A stretch of 64,000 nucleotides of DNA from Polytrichum commune (taxonomy: Eukaryota > Streptophyta > Polytrichopsida > Polytrichales > Polytrichaceae). The position numbers were made by a program, and so were the translations under genes. The stretch covers positions 46,650,758-46,714,757 of the forward strand of contig OX485805.1 in NCBI GenBank assembly GCA_950295325.1, read 5' to 3'. The notes under the pieces were generated by a model. The model was not told the origin of the DNA, did not search any database, and saw only the letters and a program-made list of their open reading frames with translations. Below are positions 1 to 10,592 of this stretch, piece by piece (the stretch's first letter is position 1; the number at the start of each line of letters is the position of its first letter).

Positions 1-185
1 AAATCTTCGTTCATGCAGATTAACTTTGTTTCCGAAACTCAGATTTCGAGCTTCTCCGAGCATGTTCTGCTATGATAGTGAACATATTTTGCTATGTACG
101 GTACACTGTTTGTCATCAGGGTAGTAGAGAGGGAAAAAAGTGGATTGTTTTGAAGGACTTAATAATATTTCGATCGGAAGCTTAC
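1..185 (-). other. Start of lipoxygenase intron 1 (partial)
   Basis: On the minus strand the sequence from 185 down opens with GTAAGC, a strong plant splice donor directly after the PLAT-like coding segment. No acceptor followed by recognisable lipoxygenase sequence is visible before the window edge, so the intron is at least 185 bp long. Confidence 0.6.
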
Positions 186-648
186 TTGGGTCGATGGTGG
201 TGCCAACCAGCTGCACAGTAACATGTTGTCCCAAAACCTCGGCGAGATCGTCTCCGCTATCCGCAATGAGGTCCGTCAAATCCAACACCAGGAGTTTCTT
301 CTGGATGATAATTTCAGCCTTCAAGTGCACAAAATCATCTTCAGAACCCGCCCTAGCCGGCAACAGATCGTGAGCAATCTTCTCCACCTTCTGAGTTATG
401 TCACTGATCCCAGTCGTGGTCGTCACCACCAAATTGTTCACCGACTTCGCCCACGATGGAGCCGTTCCCTGCGGGTTGGCTTGCTGTGGAATCACAGATT
501 GCTGCCTCGACAACGGCAAGTCACGCGAAAACAAAAGAATCTGGTCACGCTTCGACATGGAGTACCCACGGGTTTGTTGCGGTACTTGCACCGTGGGTAC
601 CTTGCTTCCTGTCTCCAACACCTGCGTTGGTCCCATCGGAACCGCCAT
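186..648 (-). CDS. LOX: Lipoxygenase, first exon (gene continues off the left edge)
   Basis: This exon encodes the first 154 residues of a probable plant lipoxygenase, an iron enzyme that adds O2 to linoleic or linolenic acid. The start is the ATG at 648; an in-frame TGA lies at 682-684. Residues 1-105 have no recognised domain and are rich in S, T, Q and basic residues, which could be a plastid transit peptide. Residues 108-154 look like the start of the N-terminal PLAT/LH2 barrel: the run LDLTDLIADSGDDLAEVLG followed by HVTVQLV and a T-x-IDP end matches the usual plant LOX order, in which the 'DP' is followed by a TG-rich loop. The reading frame stays open to 70, but homology stops at a good splice donor (CCAA|GTAAGC) at 186/185, leaving a one-base split codon. 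The catalytic domain is outside the window, so activity cannot be judged. The family assignment rests on this short PLAT segment. Confidence 0.72.
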
Positions 649-660
649 TGCTACCAACTC

Positions 661-1560
661 CCTGCAAAACCTCAAAAACCTTCAAAGACGTCTTATTCCG
701 TCCACCCTGCCAATTGATTGCCCTCACAATGCACTATTGATGTTGATGACCTTCACTCAATAACTTGACTCAAATCGATGATAAGCTGAAAAGTAGACTA
801 GTTCAACCTCCTCCCCAGACCGTCCCAAACCTCAAAACTTTCTTGTTTTGTTCACCTCGCCATTGCTCCTCACCATGCACTCTTGATGACGGATGGTTAT
901 ATTACCTTCGTTGAAAATTTCACTCAACTCAATGATAACTTCAAAAGTCTACTCACTTCTGCACCCCTCCTACCTTCCCAAACCTCAAAAAGACCTCTCG
1001 ATGTTCCGTTCTCCCTAACATGCCCTCACCATGCACCCTCGAAGATGATGACCTTCACTCAACTTTAACTTCAAAGGTCTAGTCACTTCGGCCCTCACTT
1101 CCTTTCATAACTGCTTCCCAAAGTTTCCCAAACCCCAAACTCTTGTTCCCGATCACCCAGCTACCAGTTGCACCCACGTCTCTCCGACACTCCTAACTTC
1201 AATCTCCTTCCACAAACCTCCACATTAAACCTCAAAACCAAAATGGCACTCACCACTCCCACTGGGAGCTTCTTCTTCTTCTTCTTCTTCTTCACTCAAA
1301 CTCAAACTCACCCAGTTTCCCACTTCAAAACCATGCACGCATTCACAACTGACACAAAACTCTCTCACTTCTCATCCAACTCACCTGCACAAAACTTAAC
1401 GCTAGATCCACTCCTGCTCCTTTATACAGTCGACCACTTCTCCCAACTCCTGAGTCTTTGGGCCGCACTTCGCTTCAAACTCCAAACCTCCAAAATTTCC
1501 ACTCCTGGATCTTCACTCAACCCAATGCACACAATTCTAGTCTAGCTTCGACTTTATATA
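661..1560. repeat. Degenerate ~150-bp tandem repeats upstream of the lipoxygenase
   Basis: At least four diverged units begin near 661, 815, 970 and 1110, and related pieces continue to about 1560. Recurrent blocks are CCCAAACCTCAAAA, CCTCACCATGCAC, GATGATGACCTTCACTCAA and AACTTCAAAAGTCTA. They sit where the promoter and 5' UTR of the lipoxygenase should be, and are purine-rich on the gene's sense strand. A (TTC)n run lies at 1270-1294. Open frames here are short and change frame from unit to unit, so I do not call them genes. Confidence 0.65.
1553..1560 (-). promoter_or_regulatory. Candidate TATA boxes for the lipoxygenase
   Basis: The minus strand reads AGTATATAAAG here, and a second candidate, TGTATAAAGG, lies at about 1420-1429. 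The two sit in related sequence that seems to be duplicated. They lie 770-910 bp from the ATG, so using them would need a long leader or a leader intron. Motif match only. Confidence 0.25.
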
Positions 1561-1699
1561 CTGTTGACGTCTCCGCCAAAGCTCGAACCACTTGTAACTT
1601 CTTCTTCGGACCACAATTTAGCTTGGGCAACACGTCGACGCACTCGGATGTGGTCGATAGTCATGTAGCCACACTTGCTTAGAAATTGCAGGTACTGTA

Positions 1700-2211
1700 A
1701 GTCTGACGATCGGAAGTCATGAGGGAGCAGGCGCCGCGTAATTAACTGGATGGCGAATAGATGAGAGCACGTGTAAGGAAGATTGGGAGTCCAACAAAGT
1801 GTAGACCCATCATCATCTTGGTGGCTACTACTTCAGTTATTTCAACACGGCCCTAACTCCGAGATCGGCCATCACAGAACTTATCTATCTTCCTATCGTG
1901 AGGATGGTCCGCGCGATCAATTTACTTTGTCCAAACACGAGAAGAGCGTGATAGGATGACACCGAGCGAGCAGATCGATTGATGGTGAATTCCTCGGCTC
2001 TGTTCGTTGTCCATGATGTCGCTGCTATTATTAGTTTTGCGTCGGATTGGGGATTGGAGATTTGTCGGAACGCATTCTGCCGGATGCAGCCAAGTCTCGC
2101 GAGCTCGCATGGCCTTCGCGCCTTCCATGCACGTGGTGCGTTTGGATGAGATGAGATGAGACTCGTCCATCGATGAATGTGTGGATGAAATGTGAAATTG
2201 GTGGGGGGGGG
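1700..2211. other. Intergenic, nothing recognised
   Basis: Somewhat less AT-rich than its surroundings. Open frames of up to about 190 codons cross this stretch on the minus strand, but they have no recognisable motif and run on into the transposons to the right, so they are not annotated as genes. Confidence 0.5.
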
Positions 2212-2240
2212 GAGAGTGGGAATTGTTGCATACAAGAGTA

Positions 2241-2817
2241 CACCATTGTATGGTATTTAGTGTTGCATACAACACTCTAAAACTTCGTAACGTCATGCTT
2301 CCGGCAACCAAAGTGCACGTGATATTAAGGAGTTTTGTAGTGTTAACATGGATGGTTGATAAAAGAGAGTTAGTGTCGCATGTGACAGTATGGAATTTAA
2401 TGCATAGCCAACATTGCGATAATGACAATAACGCTAATGATGACAACGTGATGCGGGCGAGCATGTGGTTTGAATCCTTGGCGTTTTGTTTTAATTTCAA
2501 ATCATGTGATATATGGGAGGGAAATATGTGACAAAAGGAGTGAGATTTAAACTAAAAACATTCATTCCCTAGGGTTTGGGGATATAAGAGAAGGAGTGAC
2601 ATCGAGGAGGTTGATATTATGGAGTTTAAAGTGTATTTGGAATTACGTAAGGTTGTAACGTCTCATTGTAGATTTCATTTGCTACCAACAAAGACTAAAT
2701 AACTTATAAAAACAATAAGTGACTTTTACCTAGTACATGATATTACATTCTTAGTAAAAAAAACTGTAGCATTGCGTAACTCCAAAGAGTAAGTGACGTT
2801 GAACACCATAAGCGGTG
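2241..2817. mobile_element. Family B MITE (copy B1), interrupted by a C element
   Basis: The left terminus CACCATTGTATGGTATTTAG follows a TA, and the right terminus reads AACACCATAAGCGGTG. Without the C insert at 2273-2633 it is about 216 bp, the same as intact B copies at 22365 and 23949. Internal sequence such as TTTGGAATTACGTAAGG lines up with them. TA target sites and this TIR type suggest a non-autonomous Tc1/mariner-like element. Confidence 0.7.
2273..2633. mobile_element. Family C MITE (copy C1)
   Basis: Ends are CACTCTAAAACTTCGTAACG and CATCGAGGAGGTTGATATTA...GTTTAAAGTG, an imperfect inverted repeat of about 40 bp followed by TA. The interior has TATATGGGAGGGAAATATGTG and CCCTAGGGTTTGGGGATATA, also present in the copies at 11955 and 62883. 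It sits exactly where intact B copies read TTATTATTTGG, so it inserted at that TA. Confidence 0.7.
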
Positions 2818-2828
2818 TGAACCTCTTA

Positions 2829-3218
2829 GGGTTGGTGCACACAGGTCCCCAAGTCCAAAGTCCCCGTTCACTTTAGGTCAATCCTTCCAACCTCAGCCAT
2901 TGAGAATATGAAAGTTGGCGCCAACCACTTCACATGCGTCCTAAGTCCCACGTATGACATGGTTGCCTACATGGCACAACTTTTTGGAGGTGAGGTGAGC
3001 GATTTGTGTTGAGAGTTGGGTCAAGCAAAAAGCTAGACCCAACTCATGAAGTCCCAGGGATTTTTTTGCATGTAATAATTAAGAGTTGACTTTTATGAAT
3101 TTAAAACCTTACTCTAATGGTTTCTTTCTTGAGGCTTAGAATCTGGGACTTTGCCTCCATGTTTGGGGTTGTTGGCATGAGTGGAACTTGGGACTTGGGA
3201 CCCCACGTGATCCAACCC
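2829..3218. mobile_element. Family E Harbinger-type MITE (copy E1)
   Basis: A 390-bp element bounded by TTA (2826-2828) and TTA (3219-3221). Its ends, GGGTTGGTGCACACAGGTCC and its inverse GGGACCCCACGTGATCCAAC, form a TIR of roughly 30 bp. A second copy lies at 26319-26705. A 3-bp TTA/TAA duplication is the known signature of PIF/Harbinger and Tourist-like elements. No transposase is present. Confidence 0.75.
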
Positions 3219-3795
3219 TTAGTCATCCAGTAAAAGCACTTTGGAATATTATATAGATGGGAGGTTCGTTTTAATAGATGATTTAACATCAGAGTGAGCT
3301 AAAAAAGATTTGAAAAATTAATCTAGCATGTCTACAAATCTAAAATGAAACAACCACAACCCTATAGAGCCATGGTATTTTTTTAACAAGGGTGAATGAG
3401 AGCCCTTAGAGAGAGGGAAATTGTTGCATACAAACATACCTTTCATCCATCCAATTAAAACTTTTTCCGCCTATATTAGGTTTGCGGTTATTTCATTACA
3501 AAGGTGTCCCACTAGACTAGTACATTGTTTGTGGTATTTAGTGTCACATGCACAATAGTGCCACTTACCCTATTTTGAGGCATATGCTAGGTTACATTGA
3601 TTATTAACAACTTCACCTTAAGTGTCAACTCGTGACATTTGGCGTTCAAGTGCACTTACTAATTATCTCAACATGAGTATGTTCAATGATTTTATGAGGT
3701 GCATGCTTATGTTACACAATGCTTTACAAGTTAACTAAAGTGTACACAAATGACACTTGCCATTATTATGCTCAAGAATATCTTCCTATTGTATA

Positions 3796-4410
3796 CACTC
3801 TAAACTCTGTAATATCAACCTCCGTAATGTCACTCATTCTCTAATATCATGAAACCTAGGGAATGGACGTTCTTAGTTCAAAACTCACTTCCTATTGTCA
3901 CGGTCCTCCCCCTTCTATCACGTGTTTTGCCATTGGTGCAAACCACCAAAGTAGTCAACCCGAACCCTTGCATTGCACCGCGTGTCAATATGTGGAGTGT
4001 CTTTTTCTTCTTCTTCACCAAAAACATCACCAAATGTGTACTCTTCTTCATCATCTTCATAAAGCCCACATTGACTGCCTTGGCTACCTAAATGCCTCTT
4101 TCCCCATAATCTTCGTAATACGCCCCATGTTGGGGTCTTGCACCAAGGTCATGTACATAGTGTTTCTTGACTTCTTGGATTGCCCGACCATACCATAAGA
4201 GTTGCGTATGTCTGCAGCTTTGGGAGATTATTTGTGTCCCATTTATGAAATCATTGATTTCAACATTACAATGTTGCACTTTGTGTTATTCCATAAATTC
4301 ACATGCTACTCTAATTTTTTATTACCATGCATCCATGTTAACACTATAGAACTTTGTAATATCACATGCACTTTGGTTGTCATAGGTGTGATAATATGGA
4401 GTTTAGAGGG
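3796..4410. mobile_element. Family C element (copy C2), long form with a coding-like interior
   Basis: Ends CACTCTAAACTCTGTAATAT and ATAATATGGAGTTTAGAGGG form an inverted repeat and are flanked by TA at 3794-3795 and 4411-4412. It is inverted relative to C1: the right end holds the C landmark AACCAAAGTGCA in reverse. At 615 bp it is 250-370 bp longer than the other copies. The extra block (about 3880-4215) shows coding-like minus-strand stretches, including an acidic run EDDEEEYTFGDVFGEEEE, broken by frameshifts. I do not recognise the protein; it may be transposase debris or a captured gene fragment. Confidence 0.65.
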
Positions 4411-4606
4411 TACTCAGATGTAAACACATGGCACTTGCCTTTAGTACGCTCAAAATAGTCTTCCCCTTGGATACCAAAAATGCAACTTAGACTATCATCT
4501 AATGTACCCCAATGTGCTAGTACTCTAAATGTCATTATGTAGATATTTTTCACTTTAAAAAATCTCTTATGTTGACGAATGTCCAGTCATGTTAGCAATT
4601 AGCAGT

Positions 4607-4660
4607 ATTTTGAGTTCTCTCTGCAATTGAAATTTCAATTTGTGCCAAAAAAAAAAAAAA
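4607..4660 (+). mobile_element. 5'-truncated LINE tail (54 bp)
   Basis: TATTTTGAGTTCTC...TTTCAATTTGTGCC followed by 14 A matches the 3' end of the LINE at 6775-11130 (minus strand, ...CTCAATTTGTGCC plus poly-A). Left flank TAGCAATTAGCA and right flank CGGCAATTACCA look like a worn target-site duplication. The insertion interrupts family A sequence. Confidence 0.65.
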
Positions 4661-4912
4661 GTATCGGCAATTACCAAGCGTGACACTATGAAACGTCCTG
4701 GCATCTATTCTAGGGCCCCTTCGCAAATAGTGTACGTGACACTAAATACCCGAAACGGTGTAGTTTGGATCTTTGAAGCTCATTCCAATGTTCAATTATC
4801 TATTAACAACCAGCCTTTGGCCTACATGATATTCTATCATTGGCATTTCCGATCGGATGACTAAGAAGTGGACTTATGCAACAACTCCCTTATATGCAAT
4901 AATTTCTCTTGT

Positions 4913-6774
4913 AATAATGCACAAGAAGCAAGAGTCACCTTGTATAGGAATTCGGTAACTACACCTATTTGGGACTTCTACCCAAGAGTAAACCCTAGAG
5001 ATTCTTGCCTAACATGAACATGGTTTGACCATGAACTTGTTGTTAAGTCAAGGTGGACTAAATTCCAACCTAGGATTGCAACTTGTTGAATAGTATAGTA
5101 GAGTCCAATAGAATATGCAGAGATGATTTTAGTAACAATGATTCATTGTTTTGATAAGATTTGCATTAATCATCATTTGTTTGTATATTTAGAAAGAATC
5201 GGTGTAACTAGGTTGACCCACGCCAAATTTCGTGATATTCCACAATGTTTTGAATATGGACTACCCGAGTTTCAAAAAAATTCCTAGAATAAACAAATGT
5301 TTTCTTCACGTGTTGGCTATGCAAATGAATAAACAAAATTATAGGTTTTAGTGATGTGGTTTTGACCCAAGTTAATTGGCATGGGTAAATAGTCACCCAA
5401 TTTGTTACGTTGACCTAATCACACATATATGTGTAGATGGTAAATTTGTAAATGAAAAAATAATAAAGACAACATTTGAAGTGAAGTATTTGGGTCTCAT
5501 AGATAGTTGAATGCATGGGATTGACAGTCAACATTAATAATAATGGCATCAAAGGAACTATCCATGTGTATCCAAATTTGTAATATGAGTCAAATAAAAA
5601 TTGTTGGTGTGTATCTTTGTCAAGGTGAAAGAATCGTTGTACACTGTACCTGAATTTTTATTAGTTTGATACCCAAATGGTATCAAACAAAGACGATGCT
5701 AGACCAATATTGGTGTTATTTTCGAGTTGAAGCTTTATAACAAGTGGTCAATGTGAGGGGAACGGTCTCCCATTCACATCAGTGAATGAAACGTTGATGT
5801 TTTCTTTTTTTTGATGAAGCAAATATGGTTTTGGACATACTAATGAGATAAGGTAGATGTCACGAGTTATTCGGAAACTTCTCTCTCCGCACCCACTTCT
5901 TGTAGGATGTAAAACATGCGATTAGAGGCAAAGCGCTTATTCCCAATCAAGACCCTATTGGGAATCAATAGCGTACTAGAATTTCAATCACGTTGGGATT
6001 AATTTTGGTGATTTATTTTCATGGGTGGTTCAAATAAGGTTCCACGTTTCACAAGTTGGGCTTTTGTGCATAGCAAGACATGATTGCTAGTTGTCATGTT
6101 AATAAAGCATGAGTTAGTGAGAATGTCAAAGTTTTTATAAATAATCAGAAGCAAACATTTTCAAAAAACATGGGTCTATAGGTCATAATCTTGACCCCGT
6201 GATGGTATTTATTTTCACTTCTATGAATTTTTTTAACATGTACTTATAATATAAAAAGCAACTCCAAAAGAGTGTTTAGAACTTAAACATCTTTGAGGCT
6301 TGGCTCAAAAATTTAAATAGTTGCGGGTGCTAGAGATAGGAAGAAGGATTGTATGAAGATTTCTAGGTTGAAGAATGAACCTCACAATCCAGTGACAACG
6401 GAAGAATTTTTTGATGATGATCAACAAAATGCACACCCTTCCTAAGAGAAAGACAAAGATTTGCATCTTCTTCCAAGCTCCATATGTCTTGTAGATTTGT
6501 GGGTTTGTTCCATGCTCGGAATAGCTCTTGCAATCCAGCCACTACAAAAAATAACAATAATAATAATAATTTAAAAATAAATAAATTATCATGCTATTCT
6601 TGCCCTACACCTCCTCTTTGCAATACACTCTATGTAGTTAAATTTAACTCTACGTAGTTACATTAAACTCTCCCTACCAACTTGAATACCATTAGTTCTT
6701 GGTTTCTAAGTCTCCAACTTCGGTTTTGTTTTCACTAGGGAATTGATAATGTTGTGACACTTGTCCTTGGGTTT
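4913..6774. other. Intergenic, no gene recognised
   Basis: AT-rich, with short unconvincing frames. A 64-codon minus-strand frame at 6363-6557 is open but has no recognised motif. A short (AAT)n run lies near 6553-6571. The last 13 bases are the left copy of the LINE target-site duplication. Confidence 0.5.
6762..6774. repeat. LINE target-site duplication, left copy
   Basis: TGTCCTTGGGTTT occurs here and again at 11131-11143, exactly flanking the LINE. The final T residues merge with the element's poly-T (poly-A on the minus strand), so the certain length is at least 10 bp. Confidence 0.85.
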
Positions 6775-7053
6775 TTTTTTTTTTTTTTTTTTTTGGCACA
6801 AATTGAGAAAATCAATTACAAAGGAAACCAAAATACAACCAACCCGGGCGAGCCAACGCAACCCGAGTGGAAATCAAGAAATGATACTAATCTGAGGTCT
6901 ATCCATTCAAGTGACAACTAAATTACTCTGAGTCACAATAAGGTTTTTGACCCCCCATGTAGTGTCAAACTCTTTAAGGACATCTTGGTAGGCCACGTCT
7001 AGGGCCTCTTCCAAATCCTTCAACGTATGTTTCCATGTGATCCTACCATAATC

Positions 7054-7851
7054 CTACAAGGCGTCCCAAATGACTTGACGTGTTTTCTCAACATGCCATT
7101 GTAGGTTGTTAAAAACCATATCATTTTGTTGGCGCCAGATAATCCAAGGAAGACCACTTCTAAGAAAGAACCATATATGATTGAACTTTCTAAGTGTTTT
7201 GCACAAAGGCTGATTGAAAAGACATTGCATCATAGAAAATGACTTTTGCGGGCCAAGATGCTTCTTTTTTGCAAAGAGTTGCCAAATGATGTTGGCAGCG
7301 TATTGCCACCCGTGTTGAGCCAACAGACAATTGTAAAACCTGTGTTCAATGGATTCCACTGACTAGGGACCACGATGGGGGCAACTCTTGTCAATTTCCA
7401 TCGAGATTTTGTCACGCCATTCATTTACCGCCACTGCCTTATGGATGACTAACCAAAGGAAACCGCCTCTTTTTGTGCCTTAGTTTTTATGCCAAATGAT
7501 ATTCCACTTGGGGGAGGTGGAGGGAGGAATTTCATTCCGCCATTTGTGTGGAAATGGCTTCTTGAGGGCAATATGCTTAGTATTCCACTTCCTCCCCTCT
7601 TTGGCTGAGTAAGCGAGGAAAGCAGTAGCCTCTGGCAACCACCACCTAGCAGGGTCAAAGAAGAGTTGATCAAGTTTCCCATAGAACAAGTTGAATTTAG
7701 TTTTGTTGCTCCCTCTTGTGAGGCTATCCACCCTAACGCGTGTCATCCAACCCTCAAAAGCCATAGGTGGAGTTGCATTCTCGGTGTTCGGTATAATTTT
7801 AGTAAGGGTAAAGTATTGTGAGCCTAGGGTGGATTTGGGAAAAGTATTCAT
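7054..7851 (-). pseudogene. LINE ORF2, C-terminal zinc-binding region (broken)
   Basis: The minus strand holds the tail of ORF2. An aromatic-rich linker lies at 7480-7851. Then at 7054-7400 comes the zf-RVT-like block: SCPHRGP, a stop codon (near 7365), then ESIEHRFYNC and RQQNDMVFNN. The C-x-H...H-x4-C pattern is the usual cysteine/histidine cluster seen C-terminal to plant LINE reverse transcriptases. The in-frame stop between the first cysteine and the histidine shows that it is dead. Confidence 0.8.
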
Positions 7852-8552
7852 GAATTCAACGCTAAACTAAACATGGCCAAGCCTATGCTCCTTAAGGTAA
7901 CCTGCACAAATAACCCATTCCGGTAGAGCATCCTTCATAGTCATGTAAAGGCCAACCCATTACTGTGAGGTGAGCTGAGCATTTTGTCGGTTGATCATTC
8001 TATCTCAAAAAGGACCATAGAACTCAATTAATTTGAGTCAAAAATCTCGGTGGACTTCTTTCAAAGAAAACTTAACTCTAGCGTCCTCCCAACTTAGAAA
8101 TTCATATTTCCCTGGGTCCCATATGTCCCTAAAATTCCTTTATCCACTCTTGTACAAAGTGTAGGCCCTACTCATGACAATGCCAAAATGTAGGCCTTGG
8201 TATTCCGTCCTCCACCAAAGGTTGAGTTGCAAAATGTCTTCAGAAATTGTCGGGGAGAGGTATGTCACCGTTTTTGCCATAACCTTCCACGATCGGGTAA
8301 TATGGTGCTAGACTTTGGAACCTCCCCTTGTAGAGGACTGTGAAGAGAACAACCATAGGGAGGAAGGGCCCCATGGTCCATGGGTGGAAGGTTGCAATTG
8401 TTTGATATGATAGCGTAGAATGATCTAAAGGTTTGATGTGCCTGGAATTAGGGCTTGAATAATCCATTTGCTCATGAGAGATTTCATTGCATCTTCTGGC
8501 GAGATAAGACTAAGCCCCCCTTCTTTCTTGGGCATCGTGCAATTATCCCAAC

Positions 8553-10036
8553 TTACACGATCTCTATACGTACTCTCCGATCCAGACCACAAATAGTTGC
8601 GGAGTAAAGCTTTAATCCTTCCAAGGACTTTCTTTGACCCAACCCATACCGCAATAAAATACCAGAGGATGACATCAACACTTGGTTTATGACAAGAGTG
8701 TGTCCTGCAAAGGACAAATTGGTGGACCTCCAGTACTTAAGTTTAACCTTAACCCTATTAATCAAAAATTGGTCGACGTCCTGCAATTCCAAATTGAGAT
8801 TGAAAGGTGTGCCTAGAAGTCTGGAATAGTCTCTATTAGCGGCCCATTTCCACTGGGATTTCTCCACCCACCTCAGCGGTTGTCCTCAACCACACCAATA
8901 CACCACACTCTTTTGCCAATTGATTTCGAGTCCGGAGGTTGTTCCAAACTTATGTAGGATTTCTTCTAGGTAGTCAACGATAGTTTCTTCTGCCTTAGCC
9001 GTGAAGGATGTGTCATCAATGTATTAGCTAATGATCTATTGGGATACACATTATGAAAGGTTAATACCTTTGAGGTTGCCGGTACCCATTGCGTGTTTCA
9101 CTGTTGCATTGAGTGCCTCTGCCATTATAATGAAAAGGTAGGGGCAAGAGGGCACCCTTGGCGAACTCCTCTGTGAAGTCCAAAAGGTTTTGGTACTCTG
9201 TTATGGAGATTAACAGAGACCGTTGCGTCATGAAACAACATTCTAATCATTTTAATGAACATGCTTGGCATTCCTAATTCCCTCATGACTTGGAACATGA
9301 AAGCCCAATCTACCCTGTCATAGGCTTTGCTAAAGTCGAGTTTAAGGACGATGGATTCTTGGCGTGACTCCTTCGCCCATTGGATTGTTTCATTTGTAAG
9401 TAGGATATTGTCTAAAATAAATCGAAGTGCTAAGAAGGCGATTTGGTCACTATCTATTATCTCTACCAACAAAGGTTGGAGTCGCCGTTGGAGAGCCTTT
9501 GCAAAGATCTTGTAAGTGGTGTTGAGTAGCGTGATCGGTCACCAATTGGTTAAGCTTGAGCGATCCTCGTTTTTGAAAAACAAGGCAATGCATCCTTTTG
9601 TTACTCCATTTGGGAACCGTTCCAATGCTATTGACTCATTCAACATCCTTGTGAAGTCCTCACTCACGATACTCCAGTAAGCTTGAAAGAACTCTGCCGT
9701 TAAGCCATCCGGGCCTAGGCTTTTACCTCTTGCAAGTGCCTAGACTGCTTTGGTTAGTTTTGCTTTGGTATGCGGGGCTTCCATAATCCTTTGAGCAGGT
9801 AGGGAGAACTTGGTCGGTATGTAACTTAACAACTCTTCCTTGTGCTCATGTCGTCACTCATCCATGACCGGTCGCACGTACAAGTTGGAGTAGAAGAAAT
9901 TGCATACTCTAGCCAGGTCCGCGCTTAATGAGACAGTCGTGCTATCTTCATCGTAGAGTTCTGTGATTAACCCGCCCACCAGTCGTTCCTTTACTGAGGA
10001 GAAAAAATACTTATTCATTATGTCCCCCGATTGCAT
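8553..10036 (-). pseudogene. LINE ORF2, reverse transcriptase domain (broken)
   Basis: Fragments in several frames together cover the reverse transcriptase. The linker is at 9854-10036 (NKYFFSSVKERL). Fingers and palm are at 9125-9472, with LDFSKAYDRVDW and GVRQGCPLAP. The catalytic motif reads YIDD at 9012-9023; plant LINEs more often have a F/Y-ADD here. The thumb is at 8553-8867 (SRLLGTPFNLNL...WRSTNLSFAGHTLVINQVL). Stops and frameshifts fall between each segment. As in the rest of the element, homology is clear and the frame is not. Confidence 0.9.
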
Positions 10037-10592
10037 CCATCGGGTTCGGGACCTAATTCAGTGCCCTTCCTCTTTTTTCTCTGCTAGACTTTGGAGTTTA
10101 TCCCTAAGTTTCTTGGTCCATTCCTTTGTTGGTCCATTCATTGAGTCAAAGTGGATGAAAATTTGCCAAAACTCTAAGTATTGTCTCAACCTAGTCTCTT
10201 CCTCTCTATTCTCCATTGCTTTTGTTAGGCAAAATTGCTTGTAGTACTTGATTATTCTCTATAGTTTAGTGAAGAATGGCATTTGTGGAGGGGAGGTTTC
10301 CCATATTGCCTTAATTGGTCCTTAGCTCGTGAAGGATTCTTCCATTGGCTTTCCATGAGGAGCAGCCTAGGGCACTGTTGCTAAGGTTAATTTGGAAAGA
10401 GACCGGGTGGTGGTAAGGGAAAGTAGAATCCCCCAAAATCTTGTATTGCGTAATGTGGGATGATGGGTTTTGTATTGAGCTTGAGAAGGAGTATAATCTA
10501 TCTAGTCTAGCCAAGACTTTGATGCCATCCTCCTTTAGATTGTCCCAAGAGTATAGAGGGCCTTCATTTCTATTAAAGTAATCCTCAATGTT

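Larger units (their letters stand above)
2212..3410. mobile_element. Family P MITE (copy P1), interrupted by B and E elements
   Basis: The left end GAGAGTGGGAATTGTTGC at 2212 matches the terminus of the other P copies. It is cut at the TA at 2239-2240 by a family B element. P-like sequence (ACCTCTTA...GTCATCCAG) resumes at 2818 and is cut again by a family E element. The right end (GGTGAATGAGAG...AGAGAGAGG) is near 3380-3410. Removing both inserts leaves about 235 bp, the size of uninterrupted P copies at 18995 and 20770. The right end is weaker than the left. Confidence 0.5.
3523..4760. mobile_element. Family A element (copy A1) carrying a C element and a LINE tail
   Basis: Flanked by TA on both sides, with termini CATTGTTTGTGGTATTTAGT and ACTAAATACCCGAAACGGTG. 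The interior matches copy A3 (55340-56111) over most of its length, for example ATGTTACACAATG, CAAATGACACTTG and CCCAATGTGCTA. A family C element (3796-4410) and a truncated LINE tail (4607-4660) interrupt it. With both removed it is about 560 bp, like A3 without its insert (about 550 bp). No transposase frame is visible. Confidence 0.72.
3411..4912. mobile_element. Family P MITE (copy P2), interrupted by a large A element
   Basis: The left end GAGAGGGAAATTGTTGCATA is followed by a typical CATACCTTTCATCCATCCAA. P sequence stops at ACTAGACTAG (3511-3520) and resumes at 4761 with GTTTGGATCTTTGAAGCTC, matching the unbroken P copy at 19060-19110. The right end, with GGATGACTAAG and TTATGCAACAACTC, lies near 4855-4912. 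Without the insert about 265 bp remain. Confidence 0.6.

Noticed and set aside
1885-2500. 116- and 192-codon minus-strand frames
   Set aside because: They run through B1 and C1 transposon sequence on the right and show no motif; overlapping frames disagree. Treated as chance.
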